From Hyphomonas sp. (GTDB taxonomy: Bacteria; Pseudomonadota; Alphaproteobacteria; Caulobacterales; Hyphomonadaceae): a DNA stretch of 64,000 bases. Position 1 is the first letter of the stretch. Each line of letters begins with the position of its first letter. The translations under genes were made by a program, and so were the position numbers. The notes beneath the pieces were generated by a model that had not been told where the DNA came from, ran no database searches, and worked only from the letters and a program-made list of their open reading frames with translations. Shown here piece by piece: positions 17,690 through 25,182 of the stretch. The stretch covers positions 55,285 through 119,284 of the forward strand of contig PACZ01000021.1 of the NCBI GenBank assembly GCA_002700305.1, read 5' to 3'.

Positions 17690-18214
17690 ATGAGCCACCG
17701 CCGTCTTACCCCTGACGAAGCCCGTGCCTGGGCCCGTGTTGCGCGGACGGTGAAGCCCATCGGTCCGAAGACGGAAGACATTGAAACCTTTATCGACGCG
17801 CTGGAGCATGGCGAGCCGGTCCTGCGTCATGGCAAGGCGAAACCCGCCGCTGCGCCGCCACAGCCGCCTGTTCCCAAGCCCCCGAAAACGCCGGCACCGC
17901 CACAGAACCGGGCGAACGAGAAACGCGTTCGCCGGGGCAAGCTGGAACTGGCCGGCCGCTTCGACCTGCACGGCCACACGCAGCTCAGCGCGGAGGCGGC
18001 GTTGCCGGATTTCCTCCGGCGCAAGCAGGCAGAAGGCGCGCGGTGTGTCTTGATCATCACCGGCAAGGGGAAGGGCGGGGAAGGCGTGCTGCGCCGCAAT
18101 TTCCTGCGCTGGCTGGAGATGCCGGCGGCGCGCGCGCTCATCTCCGGTTATTCCGAGGCCCACCCACGACATGGCGGGTCCGGTGCCTGGTATGTCTTCC
18201 TGCGGCAGGCCTAA
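17690..18214 (+). CDS. Smr/MutS2 C-terminal domain protein
   Basis: A 174-residue protein with a variable Pro-rich N-terminal half and an Smr domain from about residue 80: FDLHGHTQLSAE, the ITGKGKGGEGVLRR loop and the C-terminal HGGSGAWYVFLR. Smr domains are nucleases acting on branched DNA or stalled-translation mRNA (SmrA/B-like proteins). The LDLHG-like motif here is FDLHG, keeping the catalytic-type His. It is co-transcribed with mltA and ends before an intrinsic terminator. The substrate is unknown. Confidence 0.9.
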   Translation: MSHRRLTPDEARAWARVARTVKPIGPKTEDIETFIDALEHGEPVLRHGKAKPAAAPPQPPVPKPPKTPAPPQNRANEKRVRRGKLELAGRFDLHGHTQLSAEAALPDFLRRKQAEGARCVLIITGKGKGGEGVLRRNFLRWLEMPAARALISGYSEAHPRHGGSGAWYVFLRQA

Positions 18215-18239
18215 GTGCGACCACGCGATGACGAAGCCG

Positions 18240-18303
18240 GACCATACCGGACTTGGTCATGACTATGCCGGATCAGCCCGGACTATGTCGGATCATGCCG
18301 GAC
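18240..18303. repeat. Short 10-bp tandem repeat array
   Basis: A phased array of about six 10-bp units (one of 11 bp) with consensus GAYYATGCCG: GACCATACCG, a diverged GACTTGGTCAT, GACTATGCCG, GATCAGCCCG, GACTATGTCG and GATCATGCCG. It sits between the smr stop and a terminator. The unit length is close to one helical turn. It has no coding frame and no spacer structure, so it is not a CRISPR array. Function unknown; it could be replication slippage or a protein-binding array. Confidence 0.7.
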
Positions 18304-18306
18304 AAG

Positions 18307-18341
18307 AAAAAGCCGGCACCCGAAGAGCGCCGGCTTTTTTT
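18307..18341. terminator. Bidirectional intrinsic terminator
   Basis: Stem AAAAAGCCGGC paired with GCCGGCTTTTT, an 11-nt loop, and T-runs on both strands. It lies between the convergent smr (+) and trcR (-) genes and can serve both. Confidence 0.88.
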
Positions 18342-18358
18342 GAACAGGTGTGTCCGGA

Positions 18359-19030
18359 TCAGCTGAAGTCGCGGAATACGTCGTCTGCGGAGACGTCCTT
18401 CTTCGCGGCGTCTTCTTCGGACGTGTCATAGGCGTCCGGATCGTCCTGCGCCGGAGCCAGGCCCGGGCCTTCGGAGCGGAGCGCTTTTTCAGCTTCCATC
18501 TTGCGGCGCTTCTCGGCCGATTTTGCGATCACTTCGTCGAGCTCGATTTGGGTGCAGAGGCCGAGCGTCACCGGGTCGACCGGACGGATGTTCGGCGAGT
18601 TCCAGTGGCTCTTGTCGCGGACATTATTGATCGTCGACTTGGTGGTGCCGATCAGTTTGGAGATCTGTGCGTCGGAGACTTCCGGGTGGTTGCGGATGAA
18701 CCAGGCGACAGCATCCGGCTTGTCCTGGCGGCGGATGACCGGTGTGTAGCGGCTGCCCTTGCGCTTCGGTTGCGGGATGTGGGCGATCTTCGATTCGGCG
18801 ACTTTCAGCCGGTAGTCTTCATCGGCTTCGCCGCGCTGGATTTCCTCGCGCGAAAGGATGCCGCCGGCAATCGGGTCGACGCCGCGCATGTTCTCGGCGA
18901 CGTCGCCATCGGCGATGCCTTTGACTTCGAGGTGATGCAGGCCGCAGAACGCTGCGATCTGGGCAAAGGTGAGGCTGGTATTGTCGAGCAGCCAGACGGC
19001 TGTGGCCTTCGGCATGAGGACTTCGGACAT
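18359..19030 (-). CDS. trcR: Cell-cycle transcriptional regulator TrcR (DUF1013)
   Basis: A 223-residue protein matching the alphaproteobacterial DUF1013/TrcR family. The N-terminus MPKATAVWLLDNTSLTFAQI and the central IGTTKSTINNVRDKSHWN, a putative helix-turn-helix, are characteristic, as is GDVAENMRGVDPI. The C-terminal tail is acidic and disordered. The start MSEVLMPK is chosen because an AGGGAGA ribosome-binding site precedes it; the open frame upstream covers a strong hairpin (19070-19094) and is unlikely to be coding. The family is named as a cell-cycle regulator in Caulobacterales, but its DNA targets are not visible from sequence. Confidence 0.88.
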   Translation of the reverse strand: MSEVLMPKATAVWLLDNTSLTFAQIAAFCGLHHLEVKGIADGDVAENMRGVDPIAGGILSREEIQRGEADEDYRLKVAESKIAHIPQPKRKGSRYTPVIRRQDKPDAVAWFIRNHPEVSDAQISKLIGTTKSTINNVRDKSHWNSPNIRPVDPVTLGLCTQIELDEVIAKSAEKRRKMEAEKALRSEGPGLAPAQDDPDAYDTSEEDAAKKDVSADDVFRDFS

Positions 19031-19069
19031 GAGGCTCTCCCTGTTGTTTTTACGCCGCCTGAAATGCAG

Positions 19070-19094
19070 CCGCCCGGCACGTCGTGCCGGGCGG
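19070..19094 (-). other. Strong leader hairpin upstream of trcR
   Basis: Perfect inverted repeat: arms CCGCCCGGCAC and GTGCCGGGCGG (11 bp) with a 3-nt loop, 39 bp upstream of the trcR start. There is no T-run on either strand, so it is not a simple terminator. It could be a leader RNA structure or a palindromic protein-binding site. Confidence 0.6.
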
Positions 19095-19192
19095 TTGGGG
19101 TCAGGCGCGTGCTGAACCTTGCCTGTTCCTATAGTACAGCTGCCCTCTATTGGAAAGTCACCAGCCACAGGGGCCTGTAAATTGGGCCTTTT

Positions 19193-20173
19193 TTACCAGG
19201 ACAGCAGGATTTTCCCGGAATGCGTGCCGGACGCCATCAGCTGATGCGCGTGCTCTGCTTCTGCTGCCGGGTAGACTTTCTGCAGCACCGGAATGATTGC
19301 GCCGCTGGCGACGTGCGGCCAGAAATCGGCCTCGACCGCATCGCGGATGCGCTTTTTCTCCGGCAGGGGACGGGCGCGCAGTGTGGTGGCGGCGAGGGTC
19401 AGGCGTTTCATCAGGACCGGCGCGAAATTGACGTTCGCCTGGAAGCCATTCTGGTAGGCGATATTGATGATCCGCCCGTCCGGGTTGGCGGCCGAAATGT
19501 TCTTCTGGATGTAATCGCCGCCGACCATGTCGAGCGTGACGTCGGATCCGCCCTCGGCCTTCACGATCTCAACGAAGTCTTCGGTCTTGTAATTGATCGC
19601 ACGCGTGGCGCCGAGGCTGGTGGCGAGCTGGCATTTCTGATCCGTGCCGGCGGTTGCGAAAATCTTCGAGGCGCCCGCGGCCTTTGCCATCTGGATCGCC
19701 ATCACGCCGATGCCGGATGTGCCGCCATGGCAGAGGAAGTTCTCTCCGGCTTTGAGGCCCACCCGGTCGAACACGTTGGCCCAGACCGTCATCATGGCTT
19801 CCGGAAGGCAGGCGGCCTGGTCGAGGCTCATTCCCTCTGGCACCGGGAAGAGCGACCCTTCATCGACCGCCACATATTCGGCATAGCCGCCGCCCGCGAG
19901 CAGCCCGCAAACCTTGTCGCCAACCTTCCAGCGCGTCACATCGCTGCCGACGACTTCGACCGTGCCGGAGACTTCCAGTCCCAGGATGGTGGAGGCACCG
20001 GGCGGCGGGGGATAGGCGCCTGCGCGCTGGACGAGATCTGCCCGGTTCAGGCCGGAAAAGGCCGTCCGAACCAGAACCTCGTTCGCGCCCGGTTCCGGCT
20101 TTGGCAGGTCCGCCAGGTAAAGCGGCCCGTCCTTCTCGATTTCGACGGCTTTCATCGTCTCGCCCATGTGCAT
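19193..20173 (-). CDS. NAD(P)H:quinone oxidoreductase, zinc-independent MDR family
   Basis: A 326-residue medium-chain dehydrogenase/reductase of the quinone oxidoreductase (PIG3/QOR-like) type. It has an N-terminal GroES-like domain (FSGLNRADLVQRAGAYPPPPG), a Rossmann fold with CHGGTSGIGVMAIQMAK near residue 150, and no structural or catalytic zinc Cys cluster. The start MHMGETMKAV follows a GGGAG ribosome-binding site; the third or seventh codon could also initiate. A much longer upstream frame crosses the divergent DUF1192 gene and is rejected. Likely cytosolic, reducing quinones or enones; the substrate is unknown. Confidence 0.88.
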   Translation of the reverse strand: MHMGETMKAVEIEKDGPLYLADLPKPEPGANEVLVRTAFSGLNRADLVQRAGAYPPPPGASTILGLEVSGTVEVVGSDVTRWKVGDKVCGLLAGGGYAEYVAVDEGSLFPVPEGMSLDQAACLPEAMMTVWANVFDRVGLKAGENFLCHGGTSGIGVMAIQMAKAAGASKIFATAGTDQKCQLATSLGATRAINYKTEDFVEIVKAEGGSDVTLDMVGGDYIQKNISAANPDGRIINIAYQNGFQANVNFAPVLMKRLTLAATTLRARPLPEKKRIRDAVEADFWPHVASGAIIPVLQKVYPAAEAEHAHQLMASGTHSGKILLSW

Positions 20174-20250
20174 GACTCCCGTGTTGAGGAGTCGCATGTA
20201 AGGCCTGTTTCTGCTTTGATGAACCCCAAGAGACTGATCGGGAGGCGATG

Positions 20251-20439
20251 ATGGCAATTTCGGATGAAGAGCCGATCCTCGTAAACACACCGCAGACGCT
20301 GGAGCAGATGTCGGTGGAAGAGCTGGAAGCGCGCATTGCGCAGCTGAAAGACGGTATCGCCGCCTGCGAACGGGAAATCGAGAAAAAGCGCGCCCAGAAA
20401 GCAGCCGCCGATGCGCTGTTTGGTGGCGGCGGGGATTAA
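20251..20439 (+). CDS. DUF1192 small protein
   Basis: A 62-residue protein with a coiled-coil-forming core, MSVEELEARIAQLKDGIAACEREIEKK in gist (an LxVEELExRIxxL motif), typical of alphaproteobacterial DUF1192. The second of two adjacent ATGs is preferred because GGGAGG then lies 5 nt upstream. Function unknown. It lies just upstream of rcdA in the same orientation, and its stop codon falls inside a CtrA-like box, so the two genes may be jointly or separately transcribed. Confidence 0.8.
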   Translation: MAISDEEPILVNTPQTLEQMSVEELEARIAQLKDGIAACEREIEKKRAQKAAADALFGGGGD

Positions 20440-20450
20440 GCGGACATAAA
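20436..20450. promoter_or_regulatory. CtrA-like box upstream of rcdA
   Basis: TTAA, seven bases (GCGGACA), TAAA: seven of eight consensus half-site bases, the same form as the second box in oriC. It is 51 bp upstream of the rcdA ATG, overlapping the DUF1192 stop. As I recall, Caulobacter rcdA is itself a CtrA-regulated gene, which fits. Confidence 0.5.
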
Positions 20451-20501
20451 CATCGCCATGGTAAAGCAGGTGTTGGTGTCCAGAACGTCAGGGACAGATT
20501 T

Positions 20502-21050
20502 ATGGCAGCGGAACAGTCGCAAGGCGAAGGCATGAGCATGTCGGACGGGTTCACCGGCGGCAAGCTGTTCGATACCGTCTTCACGCGCGGCATGGCGCTG
20601 GTGGAGGAAACGGCCACCTATCTGGACGGGCCGGGCCGCGAACATGCCAAGACGCTGGATCGCGAACCGGGGCTGACCCATGCCGCCTGGAGCATGGAGC
20701 TGACGACGCGCCTGATGCAGGCCGCGAGCTGGCTGGTCATGCAGAAAGCGGTACGCGATGGCGAGATGAAGCGCGACGACGCGGCCGCCAAGAAATACCG
20801 CATACGGAGAGAGGATCCGCCGCTCGATGTGAAGGCGCAGGAGGGCAGGGGCCTGCCGGCGCGCTTCCTGGAACTGGTGGACCGGTCAGAAGCGCTGTTC
20901 GAACAGATCTGCCGTCTCGACGAGGCCCTGTATGGCGCGCGGGCCAAGGCATCGGGTGAAAACCCTGTCTCCGAACAGATCGCACAGCTCCAGAAGGCCG
21001 CGGAAACCGGCGCCTTCGATCCGCTCATGGTGTGGAACCGGGGGCGCTAG
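20502..21050 (+). CDS. rcdA: Protease adaptor RcdA (DUF1465)
   Basis: A 182-residue helical protein of the DUF1465 family. In Caulobacter RcdA bridges primed ClpXP (via CpdR) to substrates such as CtrA. The core segments GMALVEETATYLDG and ELTTRLMQAASWLVMQKAV match this three-helix bundle, followed by DRSEALFEQICRLDEALYG. The C-terminal tail is predicted disordered. ATG at 20502 has an AGGGACA ribosome-binding site; MSMSDG (codon 11) is an alternative. With CtrA boxes at the origin and before this gene, it forms part of a CtrA control loop by inference. Confidence 0.87.
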   Translation: MAAEQSQGEGMSMSDGFTGGKLFDTVFTRGMALVEETATYLDGPGREHAKTLDREPGLTHAAWSMELTTRLMQAASWLVMQKAVRDGEMKRDDAAAKKYRIRREDPPLDVKAQEGRGLPARFLELVDRSEALFEQICRLDEALYGARAKASGENPVSEQIAQLQKAAETGAFDPLMVWNRGR

Positions 21051-21060
21051 GCGCCGATTA

Positions 21061-22116
21061 TCAAGCGTCTGGCTGCTGCGTCGGTGCGACAAGCAGGCTG
21101 CCGCGCCCGGACGCCTGTGAAGGTTTGAGCCTGAAAATCCGGGGACGGACATAAAGCGCCCGTAGCGGGGTTTCCATTGCAAGCCGGTGCATGCCAAGCG
21201 CGATCATCAGCGTGGCGGCGGCAATTGCCAGGCTAGCCGCGCCGGTGTCTGCGAAAATCCCGCTCATCTTCACCAGCATCAGCAGGAGCTGGAGCGGGAT
21301 GAAGAAGCCGAGATAGATCGCGAAAGACTGGCGTCCGGCGTCACCGATGAAATGGGCTGCCGGGATACGGGCAAGCAGCACGCCAGCGCTGATCAGCGCG
21401 AACGTCCCGGCAAAGCCGAGGATCAGCGAGACGATCGGCAGGTCCGCGATCCCCATGGCGACGAAGGCGGTGTGCACACCGGCCCAGACAGTCAGGGTCC
21501 AGCCAAGGTCACGCAGGCGGTTCTCCGCTTTGTTCGCGAAACCGAACGCAAGGGACGCGCCCACATAGCCGGCATAGAAGAACACGAAATTCGCCGCGAA
21601 ATGGTCGACGACAGACCATCCGGACTGGAACAGGCCCGCTGCGGCGAGGATCTGCAGCACGGCAGCACCGGCCAGAATTCGCGCCGGCTTCTGGCGGCGG
21701 ATGGCCCGCGTGACGAGATAGAAGAGGAAGAGCTGCTGGATGAACCAGAGCGGACTTTGCGGCGAGACCAGGCCGCTGAGATACAGCTGGGCGAGGCCGG
21801 GCAGGCCCTGCGAGAACATACCAGCGTTCAGGATGACGGTTTCGATGGCCAACCAGAGCGCAAAGAAATAGGCGAAGCGGAGGATCTTGCGGTCAAAATA
21901 GACCGGGGCTGAGCCAAAGAGCCCGCGATGCAGGAACAGGCCGGAAATCAGGAAAAAGGCCGGAACCACGAACGGACGGGCCCAGTCTGCGAGGCCCAGC
22001 ATCCAGTTCACGCCGCCTTCCGGCGCGCCATAGCCGATGGCGGCGGCAGACATCACCACAAGAATGATGCCGATACCTTTGGCGTAATCGATCCAGGCGA
22101 TGCGTCCGGCGGACAT
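21061..22116 (-). CDS. Acyltransferase 3 family membrane protein (OafA/YrhL-like)
   Basis: A 351-residue polytopic protein with about ten hydrophobic segments. The N-terminal RIAWIDYAKGIGIILVV carries the D-x-x-K/R-G motif typical of Acyl_transf_3, and PAFFLISGLFLHR matches the second conserved region. These enzymes O-acetylate or succinylate sugars of lipopolysaccharide, capsules or small molecules at the inner membrane. The start MSAGRIA follows GGGAGGAAAACCGC; the frame is open 12 codons further. The substrate is unknown. Confidence 0.85.
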   Translation of the reverse strand: MSAGRIAWIDYAKGIGIILVVMSAAAIGYGAPEGGVNWMLGLADWARPFVVPAFFLISGLFLHRGLFGSAPVYFDRKILRFAYFFALWLAIETVILNAGMFSQGLPGLAQLYLSGLVSPQSPLWFIQQLFLFYLVTRAIRRQKPARILAGAAVLQILAAAGLFQSGWSVVDHFAANFVFFYAGYVGASLAFGFANKAENRLRDLGWTLTVWAGVHTAFVAMGIADLPIVSLILGFAGTFALISAGVLLARIPAAHFIGDAGRQSFAIYLGFFIPLQLLLMLVKMSGIFADTGAASLAIAAATLMIALGMHRLAMETPLRALYVRPRIFRLKPSQASGRGSLLVAPTQQPDA

Positions 22117-22203
22117 GCGGTTTTCCTCCCAGTTTGGGAGGTTCCGCTGCAAGATTCGTGCAGAACGCGGTCCGTGTGCCGGGCTGGGGGAAGTTTCCCG
22201 GTG

Positions 22204-22803
22204 TCAGATGGTGGAATAGACTCGCAGGGCGTAGCGCGCCTGCTGCATGCTGTAGCCTTCCTTCACCGGCCCGCGGATCACACAGATCCGGTGCCAGAGC
22301 GGCCCGAGCAGCTGTTCGATCACTTCATCCAGGTCGAAATCGCGGCGGATTACGCGTTTCGCCGCCAGTTCGGCGAGCACCATACGCATGGGCTGGCGGA
22401 TGTCGCGGTTCATCCAGGCACGCCAGGCTTCGCCAGCATGCTGGTCGTCGGCCGCGGCCATCAGCGCGCCGCGCAGCACGGCGTGGCCATTCCCGGTGCG
22501 GGCAGCGGCTTCCAGCGGGACGATCAGCGTCGCGATGCGTTCCTGCGGGTCGCGCCCGCCGTCCGGACTGTCTGGCACCAGGGCCAGGGCGGCATCGACA
22601 CACATGGCACCGATCGAGGGCCACCAGCGATAGATGGTCTGTTTCGAGGCGCTGGCGCGCTTTGCAACCGAGTCGACGCTGAACGTCCGCCAGCCCGCCT
22701 CGGCAAGCTCGGCCCGTGTCGCTTCAAGGATGGCAGAACGGGACTCCTCGCTGCGCGAAGGGCCTTTGCGGGAAGTTTTCTTCTCGCTGGCATCTGTCGA
22801 CAT
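22204..22803 (-). CDS. TetR/AcrR family transcriptional regulator
   Basis: A 199-residue regulator. The N-terminal DNA-binding domain reads RSAILEATRAELAEAGWRTFSVDSVAKRASASKQTIYRWW, in which the helix-turn-helix is VAKRASASKQTIYRWW (quoted in parts). A Lys/Ser-rich tail precedes it. The C-terminal ligand domain is of the TetR_C_16/YRW type. A 23-bp inverted repeat (22853-22875), 50 bp upstream, is a candidate operator. The divergent carbonic anhydrase and the acyltransferase downstream are possible targets; the ligand is unknown. Confidence 0.9.
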   Translation of the reverse strand: MSTDASEKKTSRKGPSRSEESRSAILEATRAELAEAGWRTFSVDSVAKRASASKQTIYRWWPSIGAMCVDAALALVPDSPDGGRDPQERIATLIVPLEAAARTGNGHAVLRGALMAAADDQHAGEAWRAWMNRDIRQPMRMVLAELAAKRVIRRDFDLDEVIEQLLGPLWHRICVIRGPVKEGYSMQQARYALRVYSTI

Positions 22804-22852
22804 ATGTCTGGTCTCCCTGGCCGGTTCTGCGGGGGCCTCTTTCGGAACCCTA

Positions 22853-22875
22853 GGACAAACCGGTAAACAATGTCC
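22853..22875. promoter_or_regulatory. Candidate TetR operator
   Basis: Inverted repeat GGACA, 13 bases with ACCGGT near the centre, TGTCC. It lies 50 bp upstream of the TetR-family start and about 90 bp upstream of the divergent carbonic anhydrase gene, a position suitable for autoregulation. There is no second copy to confirm it. Confidence 0.35.
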
Positions 22876-22963
22876 GATTCAGATTGGCGACTTCTGCACT
22901 ATGCAATAGAGAAGCGTCGGCAGAAACAGGCCGGAAAACAGGCCGAGCAGCAGGATTGGAACC

Positions 22964-23587
22964 ATGAAGACGATCGAGGAACTGATTGAAGGCTACCGGC
23001 GCTTCCGCGGCGGTGTTTATTCCAAACAGGCAGCGCTCTATCGCGAGCTTGGCGAGGGCCAGAGCCCGGCCATCATGCTGATCGCCTGCGCCGACAGCCG
23101 CGCCGAGCCCTCCGACATTTTCGCGGCGGCACCCGGCCAGCTGTTTGTGGTGCGCAATGTGGCCAACCTCGTTCCGCCTTACATGCCAGATGGAAAGCTG
23201 CACGGGGTCAGTTCTGCGCTGGAGTACGCGGTGAATGTGCTGAAGGTGCAGCACATCGTGGTGATGGGGCATGGTGGATGCGGAGGTGTTCAGGCCTCTC
23301 TGGCGGGCGACGACAATCCGTTGATCGGGGAATTTGTGACCCCCTGGGTTTCGCTTCTTGATGAAGCCCGCGACCGGGTCCTGGAATCCGGCTCGATCAA
23401 TCCGCAATTCTCGCTGGAACTGGAAGGCATCGAAACCTCCCTGAAGAACCTGCTGAGCTTCCCCTTCGTTCAGAAGGCCGTAGAGGCTGGCGAGCTTGAG
23501 CTGCACGGCGCGTGGTTCGCCATCAAGCATGGCGAATTGCACTGGCGGAACGCGAAAACCGGCCGGTTTGAGGTGGTCGACCGCTAA
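22964..23587 (+). CDS. Beta-class carbonic anhydrase
   Basis: A 207-residue zinc enzyme interconverting CO2 and bicarbonate in the cytosol. Zinc ligands Cys42 and Asp44-Arg46 (CADSR), His103 and Cys106 (HGGCGG) are all present. Length is standard, and the AAPGQLFVVRNVANLVPP segment is typical. It diverges from the TetR gene and its stop overlaps the convergent LysE gene by 4 bp. Confidence 0.95.
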   Translation: MKTIEELIEGYRRFRGGVYSKQAALYRELGEGQSPAIMLIACADSRAEPSDIFAAAPGQLFVVRNVANLVPPYMPDGKLHGVSSALEYAVNVLKVQHIVVMGHGGCGGVQASLAGDDNPLIGEFVTPWVSLLDEARDRVLESGSINPQFSLELEGIETSLKNLLSFPFVQKAVEAGELELHGAWFAIKHGELHWRNAKTGRFEVVDR

Positions 23588-24213
23588 GTGTGCGGTGTGA
23601 AGGTCGAAATCGACGCAAACAGGGCGGATGCCAACATGGCGAGGGCTGCCCCGCGATTGAACCACCGGGTAAAGGCGTGCGACTCGAAATGGTGGTTCAT
23701 GCCGTCGGCCAGCCAGGCATAGAGCGTCAGGCCCGTCATTTCACAAATGGTGATCGTGACCATCATGATCAGCGCCTGCGGCACGACCGGATGCGTCATG
23801 TCGAAATAGGACGGCAGCAGAAGACCGAAGAAGACGAGTGCGTTCGGGTTCAGCAATTGCAGGCCGACGCCGCGGGCAAACAGCTTGCCGCGCGGCGGGG
23901 CGTCCTTCGCGCTGGCATGGGGGCTGGACGGGTCTGACATTGCCAGCGACCAGGCCAGCCAGGCGATGAAACAGATCCCGGCAATCTTCAGTCCGTTCAG
24001 CAGGATCGGGAATTGCGCAGCAAAAGCGGCGATGCCGCCCGCCGCCAGCGAGATCCAAAGCAGATTGGCCGCTGCCACACCCAATGCCGGCAAGAGCGCC
24101 GTTGGCGCCCGGTAGCGCAGCGACGTGCTCATCACCAGCATGACAGCCGGCCCGGGAGTCAGGCCGCCCGCGATGAACAGGGCAACCAGGGCAATCCAGA
24201 CCGAAAGGTCCAT
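23584..24213 (-). CDS. LysE/RhtB family amino-acid exporter
   Basis: A 209-residue inner-membrane protein with about six hydrophobic segments. The motif LTPGPAVMLVMSTSLRYR at about residue 18 is the LysE-family signature, and QLLNPNALVFFGLLLPSYF is the second conserved region. It probably exports a hydrophobic or basic amino acid or a related metabolite. It is in the same direction as ppa, which ends 27 bp upstream. A second LysE-type gene lies at 61.6 kb. Confidence 0.9.
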   Translation of the reverse strand: MDLSVWIALVALFIAGGLTPGPAVMLVMSTSLRYRAPTALLPALGVAAANLLWISLAAGGIAAFAAQFPILLNGLKIAGICFIAWLAWSLAMSDPSSPHASAKDAPPRGKLFARGVGLQLLNPNALVFFGLLLPSYFDMTHPVVPQALIMMVTITICEMTGLTLYAWLADGMNHHFESHAFTRWFNRGAALAMLASALFASISTFTPHT

Positions 24214-24239
24214 TCAGGCCCCCGTCAGGTGTTGGAGGA

Positions 24240-24770
24240 TCAGCTTTCGACGCCGCGTTTGACGGCAGCATCGATCAGCTCGCGCGCCTTCTCGATGCCG
24301 TACCAGCCCTCGATCCGGGTCCATTTGCCCTGTTCGAGATCTTTGTAGTGCGTGAAGAAGTGGGCGATCTTGTCACAAAGCGTCTGTGGCAGGTCGTGAT
24401 AGGTCGCGATCTTGTCGTAATAAGCCGTCAGCTTCGGGTGCGGCACGGCGAGGATTTTTTCGTCCTGGCCCTTGTCGTCCGTCATCATCAGGACGCCGAC
24501 CGGGCGGGCGCGCACGACCGAACCCGGCACCAGCGGGCGGTTGCCAACGACCATCACGTCGATCGGGTCGCCATCCAGGCTCATCGTGTGGGGCACGAAG
24601 CCGTAATTACACGGGTAGCGCATCTCGGTGTAGAGATAGCGGTCGACGAACATCGCGCCGGAATCCTTGTCGATCTCGTATTTGATCGGGTCGCCGCCGA
24701 GGGGCACTTCGATCAGAACGTTGAGGTCATCCGGCGGGTTCTGGCCCGCGCTGATCTTTGAAAGGTCCAT
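24240..24770 (-). CDS. ppa: Inorganic pyrophosphatase
   Basis: A 176-residue soluble family I pyrophosphatase hydrolysing PPi to two Pi. The signature DGDPIDVMVVGN carries the catalytic Asp cluster, with a further Asp in DEKILAVP. Earlier conserved segments are IEVPLGGDPIKYEIDKDSG and RYPCNYGFVPHT. Length and start are normal. It lies 97 bp downstream of the small monooxygenase gene. Confidence 0.97.
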   Translation of the reverse strand: MDLSKISAGQNPPDDLNVLIEVPLGGDPIKYEIDKDSGAMFVDRYLYTEMRYPCNYGFVPHTMSLDGDPIDVMVVGNRPLVPGSVVRARPVGVLMMTDDKGQDEKILAVPHPKLTAYYDKIATYHDLPQTLCDKIAHFFTHYKDLEQGKWTRIEGWYGIEKARELIDAAVKRGVES

Positions 24771-24867
24771 TGTCTGCGCTCGTCTAGGGAGGAAGTGAGA
24801 GTTCGCGTGGCGATGGCCTTTTGAGGCCTTAACGTCAAGAGTGGCGTTGCCGCAGACGACTAATGTC

Positions 24868-25170
24868 TTAGGCCTCTGCCTTTACTTCTGCCGCTTCGAA
24901 GATCCGCATGGGCGTTCCGCCAGCAGAGAGGCGCCGGGCCACTTTGACGAATTCCCGGCTCTCTTTAAGCGCGAAATGGGCGTTCAGGGCGGCCATGTCC
25001 CGCCAGTACTCCACGAAGACCAGAAGGGCCGGATCGTCGCAATCTCTGTGCACATTATGGGCGATGCAGCCCTCTTCAGCACGGGAGCGGGCGCTATGTT
25101 CCCGGCAGAGGGCGACCAGTTCTGCCTCGGTGTCCGGTCGGGCGCGGACGCTGCCGGTGACGATGATCAT
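24868..25170 (-). CDS. Antibiotic biosynthesis monooxygenase (ABM) domain protein
   Basis: A 100-residue single-domain dimeric alpha+beta barrel protein. The pattern MIIVTGSVRARPDTEAELVAL, GCIAHNVHRD, VFVEYWRDMAALNAHF is that of ABM/YgiN-like quinol monooxygenases. Function may be quinone redox chemistry, haem-free oxidation or small-molecule binding. A similar protein is encoded at 53808-54104. It follows the TIGR02466 gene by 12 bp. Confidence 0.85.
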   Translation of the reverse strand: MIIVTGSVRARPDTEAELVALCREHSARSRAEEGCIAHNVHRDCDDPALLVFVEYWRDMAALNAHFALKESREFVKVARRLSAGGTPMRIFEAAEVKAEA

Positions 25171-25182
25171 GGGCCGGATCCT

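Noticed and set aside
18240..18303. CRISPR array
   Set aside because: Units are only 10 bp, contiguous and without unique spacers, and there are no cas genes.
19131..19192. A terminator near the TTTTTT run downstream of the quinone oxidoreductase
   Set aside because: The adjoining sequence can form only a 4-bp GGCC stem.
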